Below, in pieces: positions 52,018-61,989 of a DNA stretch of 64,000 nt. The notes beneath the pieces were generated by a model. It searched no databases. It was not told the origin of the DNA and saw only the letters and a program-made list of their open reading frames with translations. This DNA is from JBHJHP01 sp042219825 (GTDB lineage Bacteria; Bacteroidota; Bacteroidia; Bacteroidales; UBA5342): NCBI RefSeq assembly GCF_042219825.1, contig NZ_JBHJHQ010000003.1:186001-250000 (forward strand). Reading direction: 5' to 3'. How positions within the stretch are numbered: the first letter of the stretch is position 1; every line of letters starts with the position of its first letter. A program made the position numbers and the translations under genes.

Positions 52018-54360
52018 ATGATGAAAAAAGAAGATAGTACCGTTTACACAATTGAAAAGCAACTTTTACAAGATGACAGTGAAGTTATTTACAGATATCT
52101 GAAGAGATGGCCCTGGTTTATAGCTCTTAGTGTGATTGGTATAATATTAGGTTTTGCAAAATATAAATCTACACCTCCAACCTATGAAGTATCTACAAAA
52201 ATTATAGTAAAAGGCGAAAGCAATCCGTTAAAGTCCAGCATATCAGTGGATAATATATTTAGAAGTTCCACAAATTCAAATATGTCTAATCAATTGGAGA
52301 TACTTCAATCCTATACCAATTACAGAAAGGCATTGGAGAACCTGAACTGGCAGGTAAGTTGGTTCACAAAAGGGAAATATTACGATAAAGAAGTGTATGG
52401 AACGACTCCTGCAGAAATTGCAATCCCATTAAATGCAAAAAATATTCACAGTATAGCAGTTAATGTTTCCATCAAAGATGATGAAAGCTTCATAGTGAAT
52501 GTAGATGGTAAAGCGAATATTGATGGTGAAGAAAAAGAGATAAAATTTGAAAAAAGTGGTGTTTTTGGTCAACCATTTGTAAATGAATACTACAATTTTA
52601 TTTTATATAGAAATGAAAGTGGCCCCAAAGGGAACTTTTATTTTGTGTTTAATAACTTTAATCGGATGGCACAGAATTATTTAAAAAAAGTTCAGGTAGA
52701 TGTTACAAATACAAATTCTGATGTCATTCAAATGACTCTAACCGGGACAAATCCTCAAAAAGAAGCGGATTTTTTGAATGAATTAAACTCTGTGTTTATC
52801 ACGTTAGGACTGGAAGAAGAAGAACGTGATGCTGAAAACTCTGTAAGTTTTATTTCCGATCAGTTAACAAAATTGAAAGATTCACTGGATAGATCAGAAA
52901 AAGCATTTACGGATTATCGCAGTAAGAATCAAGTTGTTGACCTTAGTCAAGAGGCTGATTTTATATATAAGAAACTCGAAGATATAGAATCCGAACGTTA
53001 TGATGCTAATATGCGTTTAAATTACTATACAAACATTCAAAATTATATCGATGATTCGGATAAGATAAAGCAAATTAGTACTCCTTCTGTTGCAGGAATA
53101 GATGACAACAACCTGGAAGCCATGTTAACAAAGTTAACAGAATTATATAATCGAAGAGAGATACTATCATACAGTGTAAAAGAAAAGTCCCCGAGTTATA
53201 TTTTAGTTGAGAAGGAAATTAACTTAATAAAAAATAGTTTAAAGGAGAATCTTAATAACTTAATTTCAAATACAAAATCTGAGATTTCAGAAATAAACAA
53301 AAGAAACAGGGAAATACAGGCCCGTTTGGAAAAACTCCCAAAGACGGAAAAAGAACTGATTGGTATCCAAAGGGAGTTTGAATTGAATAGTACCATGTAT
53401 AATTACATGTTAAAGAAAAAGGCAGAAGCTGAACTATCACAGGCATCAACAGCCCCCAAGGTTCAGGTTATTGATAAAGCGTTACCTGAATCTGCAACTC
53501 AGATTGGGCCCAATATGAAAAATACAGTGGCAATAGGCTTAGGAGTAGGTTTGGCTATACCATTTTTAATCATTTATTTATTAGAGACTTTCAGTTCCAC
53601 AGTTCGCACAAAAGATGAAGTGGATAGATTAACAGAATTACCTGTGATTGACGGAATTATTCTCTCAACAACAAAAGATAAACTACCCGTAATAAAAAAT
53701 CCCCGATCTGGTTTGGCAGAATCCTTCAGAGCTTTACGTTACCGGATTAAAAAACTTGTTCATGAAAACGGACATGCCGTAATTTCTGTTAACTCTATGA
53801 TGCCAGGCGAAGGGAAATCCTTCGTATCCTCAAATTTAGCTGCAATATTTGCAATGAATGATAAGAAGGTATTACTTGTTGGAGCTGACATCAGAAAACC
53901 TAAATTGGATGTTATTTTTGATACAAAGGATACAAAAGGACTTACGGACTTTCTATCTGGGAATTTGGGTTTTAATGATGTAATTATTGAAACTAAAGTT
54001 GGAAATTTATATTTTACTCCGGCAGGAGAAGTTCCTCCCAATCCAACTGAATTGCTTGAAAAAACCCGGTTATCTGAATTTATTCGGGAAGCAAAATCCA
54101 AATTTGACTTTATCATTCTTGATAACGCACCATTCTCACTTGTTTCAGATGGGTTAATTACAAGTAACCTGGCAGATTTAACCCTGATTGTTGTAAGGAT
54201 TAACAAGTCCAGGCGCAAAAACATACAGGAACTGGATAATGTTGTTCAGTTAAATAAACTTGAAAACGTTTCTGTACTTGTCAACGGACTGAACGGAAGT
54301 CAGATTTCCAAGGGGTATGTTAAAAAAGGATATGGCGTATACTCTGAGAAATATTCCTGA
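52018..54360 (+). CDS. Wzc-like polysaccharide co-polymerase and BY-kinase
   Basis: A 780-residue inner-membrane protein. The N-terminal Wzz domain has a first helix at WPWFIALSVIGIILGF; long coiled-coil periplasmic helices run to about 490; the second helix is VAIGLGVGLAIPFLIIYLLETF. The cytoplasmic tyrosine kinase has Walker A SMMPGEGKSFVSSNLAA (about 593-607, Lys600), Walker A' LLVGADIRKPKLD and Walker B FIILDNAPFSL. A Tyr cluster (GYVKKGYGVYSEKYS) at the C-terminus is the autophosphorylation tail. Controls chain length and links to the export channel. ATG at 52018 or 52021. Confidence 0.94.
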   Translation: MMKKEDSTVYTIEKQLLQDDSEVIYRYLKRWPWFIALSVIGIILGFAKYKSTPPTYEVSTKIIVKGESNPLKSSISVDNIFRSSTNSNMSNQLEILQSYTNYRKALENLNWQVSWFTKGKYYDKEVYGTTPAEIAIPLNAKNIHSIAVNVSIKDDESFIVNVDGKANIDGEEKEIKFEKSGVFGQPFVNEYYNFILYRNESGPKGNFYFVFNNFNRMAQNYLKKVQVDVTNTNSDVIQMTLTGTNPQKEADFLNELNSVFITLGLEEEERDAENSVSFISDQLTKLKDSLDRSEKAFTDYRSKNQVVDLSQEADFIYKKLEDIESERYDANMRLNYYTNIQNYIDDSDKIKQISTPSVAGIDDNNLEAMLTKLTELYNRREILSYSVKEKSPSYILVEKEINLIKNSLKENLNNLISNTKSEISEINKRNREIQARLEKLPKTEKELIGIQREFELNSTMYNYMLKKKAEAELSQASTAPKVQVIDKALPESATQIGPNMKNTVAIGLGVGLAIPFLIIYLLETFSSTVRTKDEVDRLTELPVIDGIILSTTKDKLPVIKNPRSGLAESFRALRYRIKKLVHENGHAVISVNSMMPGEGKSFVSSNLAAIFAMNDKKVLLVGADIRKPKLDVIFDTKDTKGLTDFLSGNLGFNDVIIETKVGNLYFTPAGEVPPNPTELLEKTRLSEFIREAKSKFDFIILDNAPFSLVSDGLITSNLADLTLIVVRINKSRRKNIQELDNVVQLNKLENVSVLVNGLNGSQISKGYVKKGYGVYSEKYS

Positions 54361-54383
54361 TTGCTTCTCCCTTTAAACTGAAT

Positions 54384-55886
54384 ATGAAAGAAAAACATTA
54401 TGTACTCCTTATTACCTTGGTATTTTTTCTAACCGAAGTAATAATAGGGAGCAGAATTTTCATATGGCTTGATGAAGGATTTACACTGAATACTACCATG
54501 CAGAGTATTCCTGAATCTGTTAGAAGATCTGTTATTTTTGAAGGTCAGCCTCCTCTGTATTTTTTACTCCTTACGATCTGGAGAAAAATTAACAGTTCCA
54601 TTTTTTTTGCGCGTCTTTTCTCAATACTGTGTGCTACCGCATCAATCCCTGTTTTTTATACCTATTTAAAATTAACCCGGTCAAAATTGAATCCAATTGT
54701 AACTACTGTTTTCTTTGCATTCAATCCGATGTTAATCTGGGCTGGACTTGAAATAAGAGTTTACGCTATGATTTTGCTATTCTCTCTGTTGCTATTAATT
54801 TACTTCAAAAAGGTATATTTATCAGATAAGATTACTCCCTTAAGGAGAGTATTTTTCATTATACTTTCCGTATTATCCATTCACACACAATACTATCTGG
54901 CAATTATTCTTTTTCTGAATTTCATTTTTTTACATTTTAACAACAGAAAAGTTGCTTTCCTATACCTTATTGATATGATCATTCCGGTTTTGAGTTTGTT
55001 ACCATATATTTTATTTATCCCCGATCAGATTTCATTCATGACTGTAAATAAGATTTACAGCATTTCTGATTACATCATGTACTGGTTCCGTTTTATTAGA
55101 GATTTCATTGTTCCAATTCCGAAGGTATTCCATTCCAATGTGTTGAACTTTGTTTTGTTTTTAACATTCATCATATTAATCATTATCTCTGTTTTTCCAA
55201 AATTTAAAGCTTTAATTAGAACCTTATTCACCAGTGAAAAGTATAATCTTATATTAATATCAGCCACAATCTTAATAATTCATTTCCTTCTGTTTAAGTT
55301 AGGAATGGCAACTGCAAGTCCCCGCCATTTCATATTCCTTCTTACCCCATTTATAATAATCTTTTTTATTGTTATCTATATGATAGTCGATAAGAATCTT
55401 AGGACAGTAATTATCATAATGCTTATGTTGTTCAATATTGGGAATGTATTGTCCAAGGCACCAGAATTTGGGAAAGATGAAGATTTGACTAATATCTCAG
55501 AATATATAAATTCAACGGACCATGAGAATAATCCAATTTTGTTTTATACGGGTGACATTAAAATTCTGTATAGTTTTATAGATAAAAAAAGAGAACTATA
55601 CTCCATTCCAAATGAAATAGATTTATCTATTCAGTACGATCACCCCAGCTGGTTTATAAAAAATGAAAGTGACCTAACAAAATTCTTCGCTGAGTTGGAT
55701 AGCGTAAACACATTCTTGATAATCGATAATGAGGTGAATCCCACATATGAAGCATCCTTAGAAAAACGATTTCAGTGTAAAGTGAATTTTAATCTACTTG
55801 ACATGTATATTGTGGATAAATTTAATGTTGTTGAAAGTAAAAACTTCAATAATCTTTACCGATTAAGAAAAATTACCAGGAAATAA
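54384..55886 (+). CDS. Multi-pass glycosyltransferase (GT39/ArnT-like)
   Basis: A 500-residue membrane protein with about 11 hydrophobic segments. The first periplasmic loop has the Asp/Glu pair of GT-C transferases (WLDEGFTLNT, residues 29-38) and EGQPPLYFLLLTIWRKI, the typical QPPLY motif. It likely transfers a sugar from a polyprenyl-phosphate donor to the growing polysaccharide. A soluble ~110-residue C-terminal part (DLTNISEYINSTDHENN onward) follows the last helix. One base upstream of asnB. Donor and acceptor unknown. Confidence 0.8.
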   Translation: MKEKHYVLLITLVFFLTEVIIGSRIFIWLDEGFTLNTTMQSIPESVRRSVIFEGQPPLYFLLLTIWRKINSSIFFARLFSILCATASIPVFYTYLKLTRSKLNPIVTTVFFAFNPMLIWAGLEIRVYAMILLFSLLLLIYFKKVYLSDKITPLRRVFFIILSVLSIHTQYYLAIILFLNFIFLHFNNRKVAFLYLIDMIIPVLSLLPYILFIPDQISFMTVNKIYSISDYIMYWFRFIRDFIVPIPKVFHSNVLNFVLFLTFIILIIISVFPKFKALIRTLFTSEKYNLILISATILIIHFLLFKLGMATASPRHFIFLLTPFIIIFFIVIYMIVDKNLRTVIIIMLMLFNIGNVLSKAPEFGKDEDLTNISEYINSTDHENNPILFYTGDIKILYSFIDKKRELYSIPNEIDLSIQYDHPSWFIKNESDLTKFFAELDSVNTFLIIDNEVNPTYEASLEKRFQCKVNFNLLDMYIVDKFNVVESKNFNNLYRLRKITRK

Positions 55887-55887
55887 A

Positions 55888-57768
55888 ATGTGCGGTATCG
55901 TCGGAATATTAGATAAAACACAGAAAAGTGTTACTGAGCAACAACTTAGAAAGATGGCAAACAGAATTGCGCATCGGGGGCCTGATGATGAAGGCTATTA
56001 TGTGTCAAAGAATGTTGGCCTGGGACATAAACGTCTTTCAATTATCGACTTAAAGAGTGGTCATCAACCAATGACTTCATCAGATAGCACTATTGTGTTT
56101 AATGGAGAAATATATAATTATGTTGAATTAAGGGAGTCTTTAAAACAAAAAGGGTATCAGTTTGAAACGAATTCAGATACTGAAGTTATTTTAAAGATGT
56201 ACGATGAATACGGAACAGATTGCCTGAACTACCTGAATGGTATGTTTGCTTTTGTGATTCATGATACAAAACGATCAAATATCTTTATTGCCAGAGATCA
56301 TTTTGGGATTAAGCCTTTGTATTATTTTAATTCTGAGGAACATTTTATTTTCGGCTCAGAAATAAAGGCTCTGTTGAAGCATTCATCTGTCAGCGCAGTA
56401 CCTAATTACGCATCACTACAGGAATACCTGACTTTTCAGTTCGCACTGGGTCAGAATACAATGTTTGAAAACATTTATAAAGTACTTCCGGGACATTACA
56501 TGTTGATTGATCTGAATAATTATAGAACCAAACAAATTTGCTATTGGGAGCCTAACTTTCATGTTGATAAACATCATACAGAACTTTATTTTACAGAAGA
56601 ATTAAGAAGTCTTTTGGAAGATACCATTAAGATTCAACTTCGCAGTGATGTGCCCCTGGGGACATATTTAAGTGGGGGAATGGATTCATCGATTGTTACA
56701 ATTCTTGCCTCCAAATATTATGATGGAAGATTAAAAACATTTACAGGTGCATTCAGAGAAGGTTTGGATTTTGATGAAACATCATTCGCGAAAGAAGTTT
56801 CCAGAGAGGTTAATGGTCAGTATTTTGAAATCTATCCAACTCAGAGAGACTTTACGGATAACTTACAGAAACTTATTTATCAACTGGATGAACCGGTTGC
56901 CGGACCTGGTATATTCCCCCAATTCATGGTTTCTAAACTGGCAAAGGAAAATGTAACTGTTGTCTTGGGAGGTCAGGGAGGTGATGAAATTTTCGGCGGG
57001 TATGCACGTTACATGATAGCCTATTTTGAACAAGCTATGAAAGGTGCTATGTTTGAATCCACTGAAGAAGGAGAGCATATTGTATCTCTGGAATCAATAA
57101 TACCAAATTTGCCGTACATTCACAGATATGTTCCAATGATGCGCGAATTCTGGGAGAAAGGGGCTTTTGAGCCCATGGACAGAAGGTATTTCCATTTGCT
57201 TGACCGAAGTGGAAGCAGCCTGTCATATTTTACAAATGATTTTCAGAATACATTTAATAAAGAAGCAGTATTTGAACGGTTTCAAAAGTTGTTTAATCAC
57301 CCTGATACGTTGTCCTATTACAATAAGATGCCCCATTTTGACATGTTTGGAAGCCTGCTGGGTTTGTTACAGGTGGAAGACAGGGTCAGCATGTCTGTTT
57401 CTCTGGAATCAAGAGTTCCTCTATTGGACAGAAGAATTGTAGATTTGGTTGCCAAGATGCCACCTGCCATGAAGTATAAAGGTGCGGGAATGAAATATCT
57501 GTTAAAAAAGACAACAAACGATATTTTACCTGAATCAATAAAAAACAGAAAAGACAAAATGGGATTTCCTGTACCCCTTCATTTATGGGCAAAAAACGGT
57601 GCGTCTGATTTCATCCATGATATTCTCCTCTCAAAGAGAAGCAAAGAGAGAGGGATCTTTAATCACGCATCAATAGAAGACCTGATTAAGTCTGAAAGGT
57701 CCTTTGGAAGATCATTATGGGGGCTTCTATCACTTGAATTGTGGTTCACAACCTTTATTGATAATTAA
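55888..57768 (+). CDS. asnB: Glutamine-hydrolysing asparagine synthase
   Basis: A 626-residue enzyme. Cys2 (MCGIVG) is the glutaminase nucleophile, with RIAHRGPDDEGYY, VFNGEIYNYVELR and GFLNGMFAF-like LNGMFAF. The synthetase domain has the P-loop LGTYLSGGMDSSIVT, TGAFREGLDFDETSFA and GGQGGDEIFGGYARY. In exopolysaccharide clusters such enzymes often amidate sugar acids or amino acids on the chain; with the nucleotide-sugar dehydrogenase downstream, amidation of a uronic acid is a plausible but unproven role. Confidence 0.92.
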   Translation: MCGIVGILDKTQKSVTEQQLRKMANRIAHRGPDDEGYYVSKNVGLGHKRLSIIDLKSGHQPMTSSDSTIVFNGEIYNYVELRESLKQKGYQFETNSDTEVILKMYDEYGTDCLNYLNGMFAFVIHDTKRSNIFIARDHFGIKPLYYFNSEEHFIFGSEIKALLKHSSVSAVPNYASLQEYLTFQFALGQNTMFENIYKVLPGHYMLIDLNNYRTKQICYWEPNFHVDKHHTELYFTEELRSLLEDTIKIQLRSDVPLGTYLSGGMDSSIVTILASKYYDGRLKTFTGAFREGLDFDETSFAKEVSREVNGQYFEIYPTQRDFTDNLQKLIYQLDEPVAGPGIFPQFMVSKLAKENVTVVLGGQGGDEIFGGYARYMIAYFEQAMKGAMFESTEEGEHIVSLESIIPNLPYIHRYVPMMREFWEKGAFEPMDRRYFHLLDRSGSSLSYFTNDFQNTFNKEAVFERFQKLFNHPDTLSYYNKMPHFDMFGSLLGLLQVEDRVSMSVSLESRVPLLDRRIVDLVAKMPPAMKYKGAGMKYLLKKTTNDILPESIKNRKDKMGFPVPLHLWAKNGASDFIHDILLSKRSKERGIFNHASIEDLIKSERSFGRSLWGLLSLELWFTTFIDN

Positions 57769-57922
57769 AAGCTGTCGTTTTTGTAAGGAATACTAAGTAC
57801 CATAAAGTAATTTCATACCTCATAGAAAGGGATTACTTCGCTATTTTAACGAATAATTCGTAAAGACGAACAATAAAACATTTTGAAACAAAGCTAAAAT
57901 TTAAAAACACTATATTTAGAAT

Positions 57923-59638
57923 ATGAATAACTGGAAAGTTGAAAAGATTGGTGTTGTAGGTCCCGGTATTGTTGGAATGCCAATGGCTGCATTACTGGCA
58001 GATGCAAAAATAAAGATTGGAACAAATCAGCCTGCTAAAGTGGTTGTAATCCAGCGGAATTCAGAAAACTCCGGTTGGAAAGTTGATGCGATCAATTCCG
58101 GAAAATCAGTAATTGGAGGAATAGAGCCTGAATTAAATGATATTGTTGAAAAAAGTGTGAAAGAAGGAATCCTTAGTGCATCACATGATTTTAATGATAT
58201 CGTAGACGCAGATTTGATTCTGGTGTCCATACAAACTGATAAAAAAGGGCTTGAACCTGACTACGGGCCTATGCTTGGGGGATTAACCAGCCTGGCAGAA
58301 GCCCTCCAAAACAAACCTGCATATAAAAAGCCAATCATTGTGTTTGAATCAACTTTAGCCCCATCATCCATGATGACTGTGATGAAGGATCATTTTGCAA
58401 AATTTGGGTTAGTTGAAGGAAAAGATATTCTTTTGGGTAACAGCCCTAACCGTGTAATGCCGGGTAGATTGGTGGAACGTGTAGCAGCTTCAGATAAATT
58501 AATTGGTGGCCTTCAACCGGAAACGCCCAGGATGATTAAGGAAGTTTATTCCCACATTGTAAAGAAAGGCACGTTATTTACTACTAACAGTCTGACTGCA
58601 GAGATTGAAAAAACACTGGAAAACGCTTACAGAGATGTACGAATTGCATTCTCCGCTGAAATTGTAAGATATTGCGATGATCACAACATCAACTTTTTCA
58701 GGTTAAGAGATAGTATTAATAATAGACTTTCACAGTCGGATAATGCTACTGCTGATCCAAATGCAGTCCCTTCTGGTGGTTTATTAATTCCAATGATTGG
58801 CGTTGGAGGGCATTGTTTACCGAAGGATGGTATTCTTTTGTGGTGGCGGAAAATTGAAAAAGAACACAATTCAACGAACAGCTTAATCGTAGGTTCAAGA
58901 GCCATAAACGATGAAGCACCACTAAAGAGTATTGAACTGGCAGAAAGAACCTTTGGATCACTGAACAGTAAAAAGATAGTCCTTTTAGGTGCTGCCTATC
59001 GTTTTAACTCAGAGGATACGAGGAACTCCCCCACTCTTGAACTGGCTAAACTTCTGATAGAAAAAGGTTGTTCTGTAACAATCCATGATCCATTTGTAAA
59101 ACCAGATGATCAAAACCTTATGAAATACGGATTTGAAAGTATTTTTACTAATGATTTTGATACTGCATTAAATAATGCCGAATATACATTTTTATGCACA
59201 TCACATAAATATTATCTGGATCATGCAGACGCAGTAATCTCGAATAAATCAAACAAAGGAATTTTTGACGGATGCAATATATATAACTCCGAAACTGTTC
59301 GAAAACTTGAAATACCCTATTGCGGTATAGGTAGAGGGCAGGAAGAGCCATCCGATGAATTTGTTGAATTCGTTTTTAACAGTTTTTTAGCTTGTGAAAC
59401 CGGTGTTGCAAATGAAGTTAAGTCTCTAATAGACTTTTTAAATTCGCATTATGCAGATACTGAGTTTAACAAAGCTAAATTTAAAGATGTCCAACATTTA
59501 GCCTCAACCTGTTCAACCGGATGTGAAATTGTCAACCCTGGTAAAATTGAACAAATATATTCGTACCATAAGTTTCAGTCAAAACTTGTTGAGTATGCTT
59601 ACAATGCACAAATTTCACCTGTAATCGAAACATTATAA
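57923..59638 (+). CDS. Nucleotide-sugar dehydrogenase-like protein, oversized
   Basis: A 571-residue member of the UDP-glucose/GDP-mannose dehydrogenase family, about 130 residues longer than usual. The NAD fold starts IGVVGPGIVGMPMAALL; DLILVSIQTDKKGLEPDYG, IIVFESTLAPSSM and LGNSPNRVMPGRLVE follow. Catalytic Cys lies in IGVGGHCLPKDGILLWW, and the UDP-binding C-terminal part has VVLLGAAYRFNSEDTRNSPTLELAKLLIEKGCSVTIHDP. The extra C-terminal region (from about 460, with FVEFVFNSFLACETGVANEVKSLIDFL and CSTGCEIVNPGKIEQIYSYH) has several Cys and no family I know. Preceded by a 154-base gap holding a 13-base palindrome, so it may start its own transcript. Confidence 0.82.
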   Translation: MNNWKVEKIGVVGPGIVGMPMAALLADAKIKIGTNQPAKVVVIQRNSENSGWKVDAINSGKSVIGGIEPELNDIVEKSVKEGILSASHDFNDIVDADLILVSIQTDKKGLEPDYGPMLGGLTSLAEALQNKPAYKKPIIVFESTLAPSSMMTVMKDHFAKFGLVEGKDILLGNSPNRVMPGRLVERVAASDKLIGGLQPETPRMIKEVYSHIVKKGTLFTTNSLTAEIEKTLENAYRDVRIAFSAEIVRYCDDHNINFFRLRDSINNRLSQSDNATADPNAVPSGGLLIPMIGVGGHCLPKDGILLWWRKIEKEHNSTNSLIVGSRAINDEAPLKSIELAERTFGSLNSKKIVLLGAAYRFNSEDTRNSPTLELAKLLIEKGCSVTIHDPFVKPDDQNLMKYGFESIFTNDFDTALNNAEYTFLCTSHKYYLDHADAVISNKSNKGIFDGCNIYNSETVRKLEIPYCGIGRGQEEPSDEFVEFVFNSFLACETGVANEVKSLIDFLNSHYADTEFNKAKFKDVQHLASTCSTGCEIVNPGKIEQIYSYHKFQSKLVEYAYNAQISPVIETL

Positions 59639-59649
59639 TACCACCCCCA

Positions 59650-59672
59650 CCCCCACCCTTATAAGGAGGGGG
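59650..59672. repeat. Inverted repeat between dehydrogenase and oxidoreductase genes
   Basis: Perfect 10-base palindrome CCTTATAAGG (59657-59666), continued after two mismatches by CCCC/GGGG. The surrounding 45 bases are almost pure C then G runs. It is similar in type, though not in sequence, to the element at 8559-8620 and is probably one of the dispersed intergenic repeats of Bacteroidota. It could slow polymerase or ribosome between two operon genes. Confidence 0.6.
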
Positions 59673-59695
59673 AAACAAAGGGGGAGGTCTGAAAT

Positions 59696-61018
59696 ATGAA
59701 ACAACAAACATTTGGAATTATTGGCGGAGGAATGTTAGGTATGACCCTTGCATTCCGTCTTTCTCAAAAAGGTTATAAAGTCACCCTGTTTGACGCAGCT
59801 CCCAACTTCGGAGGCCTGGCAAGTGCCTGGAATATTGATGGAATTACGTGGGATAAATTCTATCATGTTATTCTTTTGTCTGATACCTATACCAGAAATC
59901 TTTTAAAAGATCTGAATCTTGAAAACGAAATGAGGTGGGTAGAAACAAAAACCGGTTTTTATACCGAAGGGAAACTGTATTCTATGTCGAACACCTTCGA
60001 ATTTCTCAAATTTCCCCCGTTAAATATCCTGGATAAGTTACGGTTAGGAGGGACTATATTCTACACTTCAAAACTTAAAAACTGGAAAAGACTTGAGAGA
60101 ATAACAGTCGAAAAGTTTCTCAAACGCCTATCCGGTAAAAATACGTTTGAAAAGATCTGGCTTCCACTATTACGGGCAAAACTGGGTGACACCTATAAAA
60201 ACACATCTGCAGCATTTATATGGGCCACTATACAACGTATGTATTCAGCCAGAAAAAGCGGCTTGAAAAAGGAAATGTTTGGTTATTTACCTGGTGGCTA
60301 CGCAAGAATACTTGATGTCTTTAGCACAAGGTTAAAAGCAGAAAACATTGAGCTAAAATCAGGATTTAAAGCTAAATCTATTTACAGAGACGATGATCAG
60401 GTGAACATTGAATTTACCGACGGATCAAACTATAAATTTGACAATATTATTAATACAATTCCATCTTCGTTCATTCCCGGAATGGTGCCTGACTTGAGTG
60501 ATGAAGAAATTCAAAAACATAGTGATATTGAATATCTTGGGGTAATTTGTCCAAATGTAATTCTTAAAAAAGCTATATCACCTTATTATGTGACTAACAT
60601 TACAGATTCAGGTGTTCCGTTCACTGGTGTTATTGAAATGACAGCTCTGGTAGATAAAAGAGATTTTAGTGATAAACATCTAATATACTTGCCAAAATAT
60701 TTACAATCGAATGACCCGTATTTTGAAAAGACGGACAAAGAGATTTCAGATATGTTTTTAGATTATTTATTAAAAATGTACCCGCACCTGCATCTGAACG
60801 ACATTGAACATGTAGAAATTGCCAGAGCGAGAAATGTATTTGCATTGAATAAATTAGGATATTCAAACAGTCTTCCTCCTGTAGAATCATCTGTAAAAGG
60901 TCTGTACTTGTTAAATTCCGCTCATATTACTAATGGGACATTAAATATTAATGAGACCATACAATTAGCAGAAAATAAATTAAGTGCCATCCTTTCCGGT
61001 ATTAATGGTGCAGAATAA
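59696..61018 (+). CDS. NAD(P)/FAD-dependent oxidoreductase (amine-oxidase-like)
   Basis: A 440-residue flavoprotein. FAD dinucleotide motif FGIIGGGMLGMTLAFRLSQKGYKVTLFDAAPNFGGLASAW at the N-terminus. Near the C-terminus GLYLLNSAHITNGTLNINETIQLAENKL replaces the usual GD-containing FAD block. It resembles amine-oxidase/protoporphyrinogen oxidase or UDP-galactopyranose-mutase-type enzymes found in glycan clusters, often beside deacetylases. Its substrate is not apparent, and it may act on a nucleotide sugar or lipid carrier. Confidence 0.8.
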   Translation: MKQQTFGIIGGGMLGMTLAFRLSQKGYKVTLFDAAPNFGGLASAWNIDGITWDKFYHVILLSDTYTRNLLKDLNLENEMRWVETKTGFYTEGKLYSMSNTFEFLKFPPLNILDKLRLGGTIFYTSKLKNWKRLERITVEKFLKRLSGKNTFEKIWLPLLRAKLGDTYKNTSAAFIWATIQRMYSARKSGLKKEMFGYLPGGYARILDVFSTRLKAENIELKSGFKAKSIYRDDDQVNIEFTDGSNYKFDNIINTIPSSFIPGMVPDLSDEEIQKHSDIEYLGVICPNVILKKAISPYYVTNITDSGVPFTGVIEMTALVDKRDFSDKHLIYLPKYLQSNDPYFEKTDKEISDMFLDYLLKMYPHLHLNDIEHVEIARARNVFALNKLGYSNSLPPVESSVKGLYLLNSAHITNGTLNINETIQLAENKLSAILSGINGAE

Positions 61019-61199
61019 TAATTAATATCCCGCTTTATTTTACTTCATTATAAAAGAGATTGGTAAATAAATTTTGATTCAGATAAAAAGTGATTGTTGT
61101 ATTTACATTCATTGATGAATTGAAATCAATGTCTACCAAAAAATTATCCTTACAATTTAATACAAAACTTATTCTAAATTATTTTTAAACAACTGTAGC

Positions 61200-61937
61200 G
61201 TGTATTACGAAGAATACTCAAGAGGATTCAGTTTTAATATTTCAAAATATTTTGCGGAAGGCGAAAATATTATCAGGAACGGCGAATATTATGCCGGAAT
61301 TCTTAATAAATATACTAACCCAGGCAAAATGCTTGATATTGGTGCTGCCGGCGGATTTTTTATGCAGGGTTTTTCAAACAACCGATGGGACGTTATCGGA
61401 ATAGAATCAGACAAGAACATGACTGATTTCGGAATCAGAGAATTAAACCTAAGAATAATAAACTCTTGTTTCGAAATTTTTGATGTAAAGGGGAAATATG
61501 ATCTGATTTCCTTTATTCAGCCTGTCTCTCAATTTTTCAATTTGAAAAATGCAATCTCTAAAATGTACAATATCATGAATCCAAACGGTTATGTACTCAT
61601 TGAGAACTGGAATCTTGACAGATTTATTAACGGACATGTCAATGATATTAAAGATGATTCACACGATGATAATTTTCTGGGTTGGTTATCTCAGTCCACG
61701 CTTACAGAAAGCTTCTCAAATGCAGGTTTTAGTCTGATTGAAACCGGGTATACCAATAGTAATATCATGATTGATGTTGCGATTAATCTGTTGGAGAGGC
61801 ATCATTCTGATAATGACTATATGCTTCGGTTAAAAGAAATGCTAAGTCAAACTTTAAGCAAGTCGGTTCAAACCTATGAAATAGACATTTCATGGAGTCT
61901 TTTTCAAAGGATGAATAATGATTTCACTACACCATAA
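61200..61937 (+). CDS. Class I SAM-dependent methyltransferase, possibly N-terminally truncated
   Basis: A 245-residue methyltransferase. Motif I is KMLDIGAAGGFFMQGF, motif II VIGIESDKNMTDFGI; KYDLISFIQPVSQFFNLKNAISKMYNIMNPNGYVLIENWN covers post-I to IV. Start is GTG 61200; the frame is open only from 61161 and no ATG exists upstream. Relatives usually carry an N-terminal Cys-rich metal-binding part of some 60 residues before a YYE.Y segment, which is absent here, while the 181-base gap before it shows no matching frame. Sugar O-methylation is plausible. Confidence 0.72.
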   Translation: MYYEEYSRGFSFNISKYFAEGENIIRNGEYYAGILNKYTNPGKMLDIGAAGGFFMQGFSNNRWDVIGIESDKNMTDFGIRELNLRIINSCFEIFDVKGKYDLISFIQPVSQFFNLKNAISKMYNIMNPNGYVLIENWNLDRFINGHVNDIKDDSHDDNFLGWLSQSTLTESFSNAGFSLIETGYTNSNIMIDVAINLLERHHSDNDYMLRLKEMLSQTLSKSVQTYEIDISWSLFQRMNNDFTTP

Positions 61938-61989
61938 TCCATTGCCTGCAGTTTCACAAAATCAGGAACATAAAAATGGAGAACGTGGC

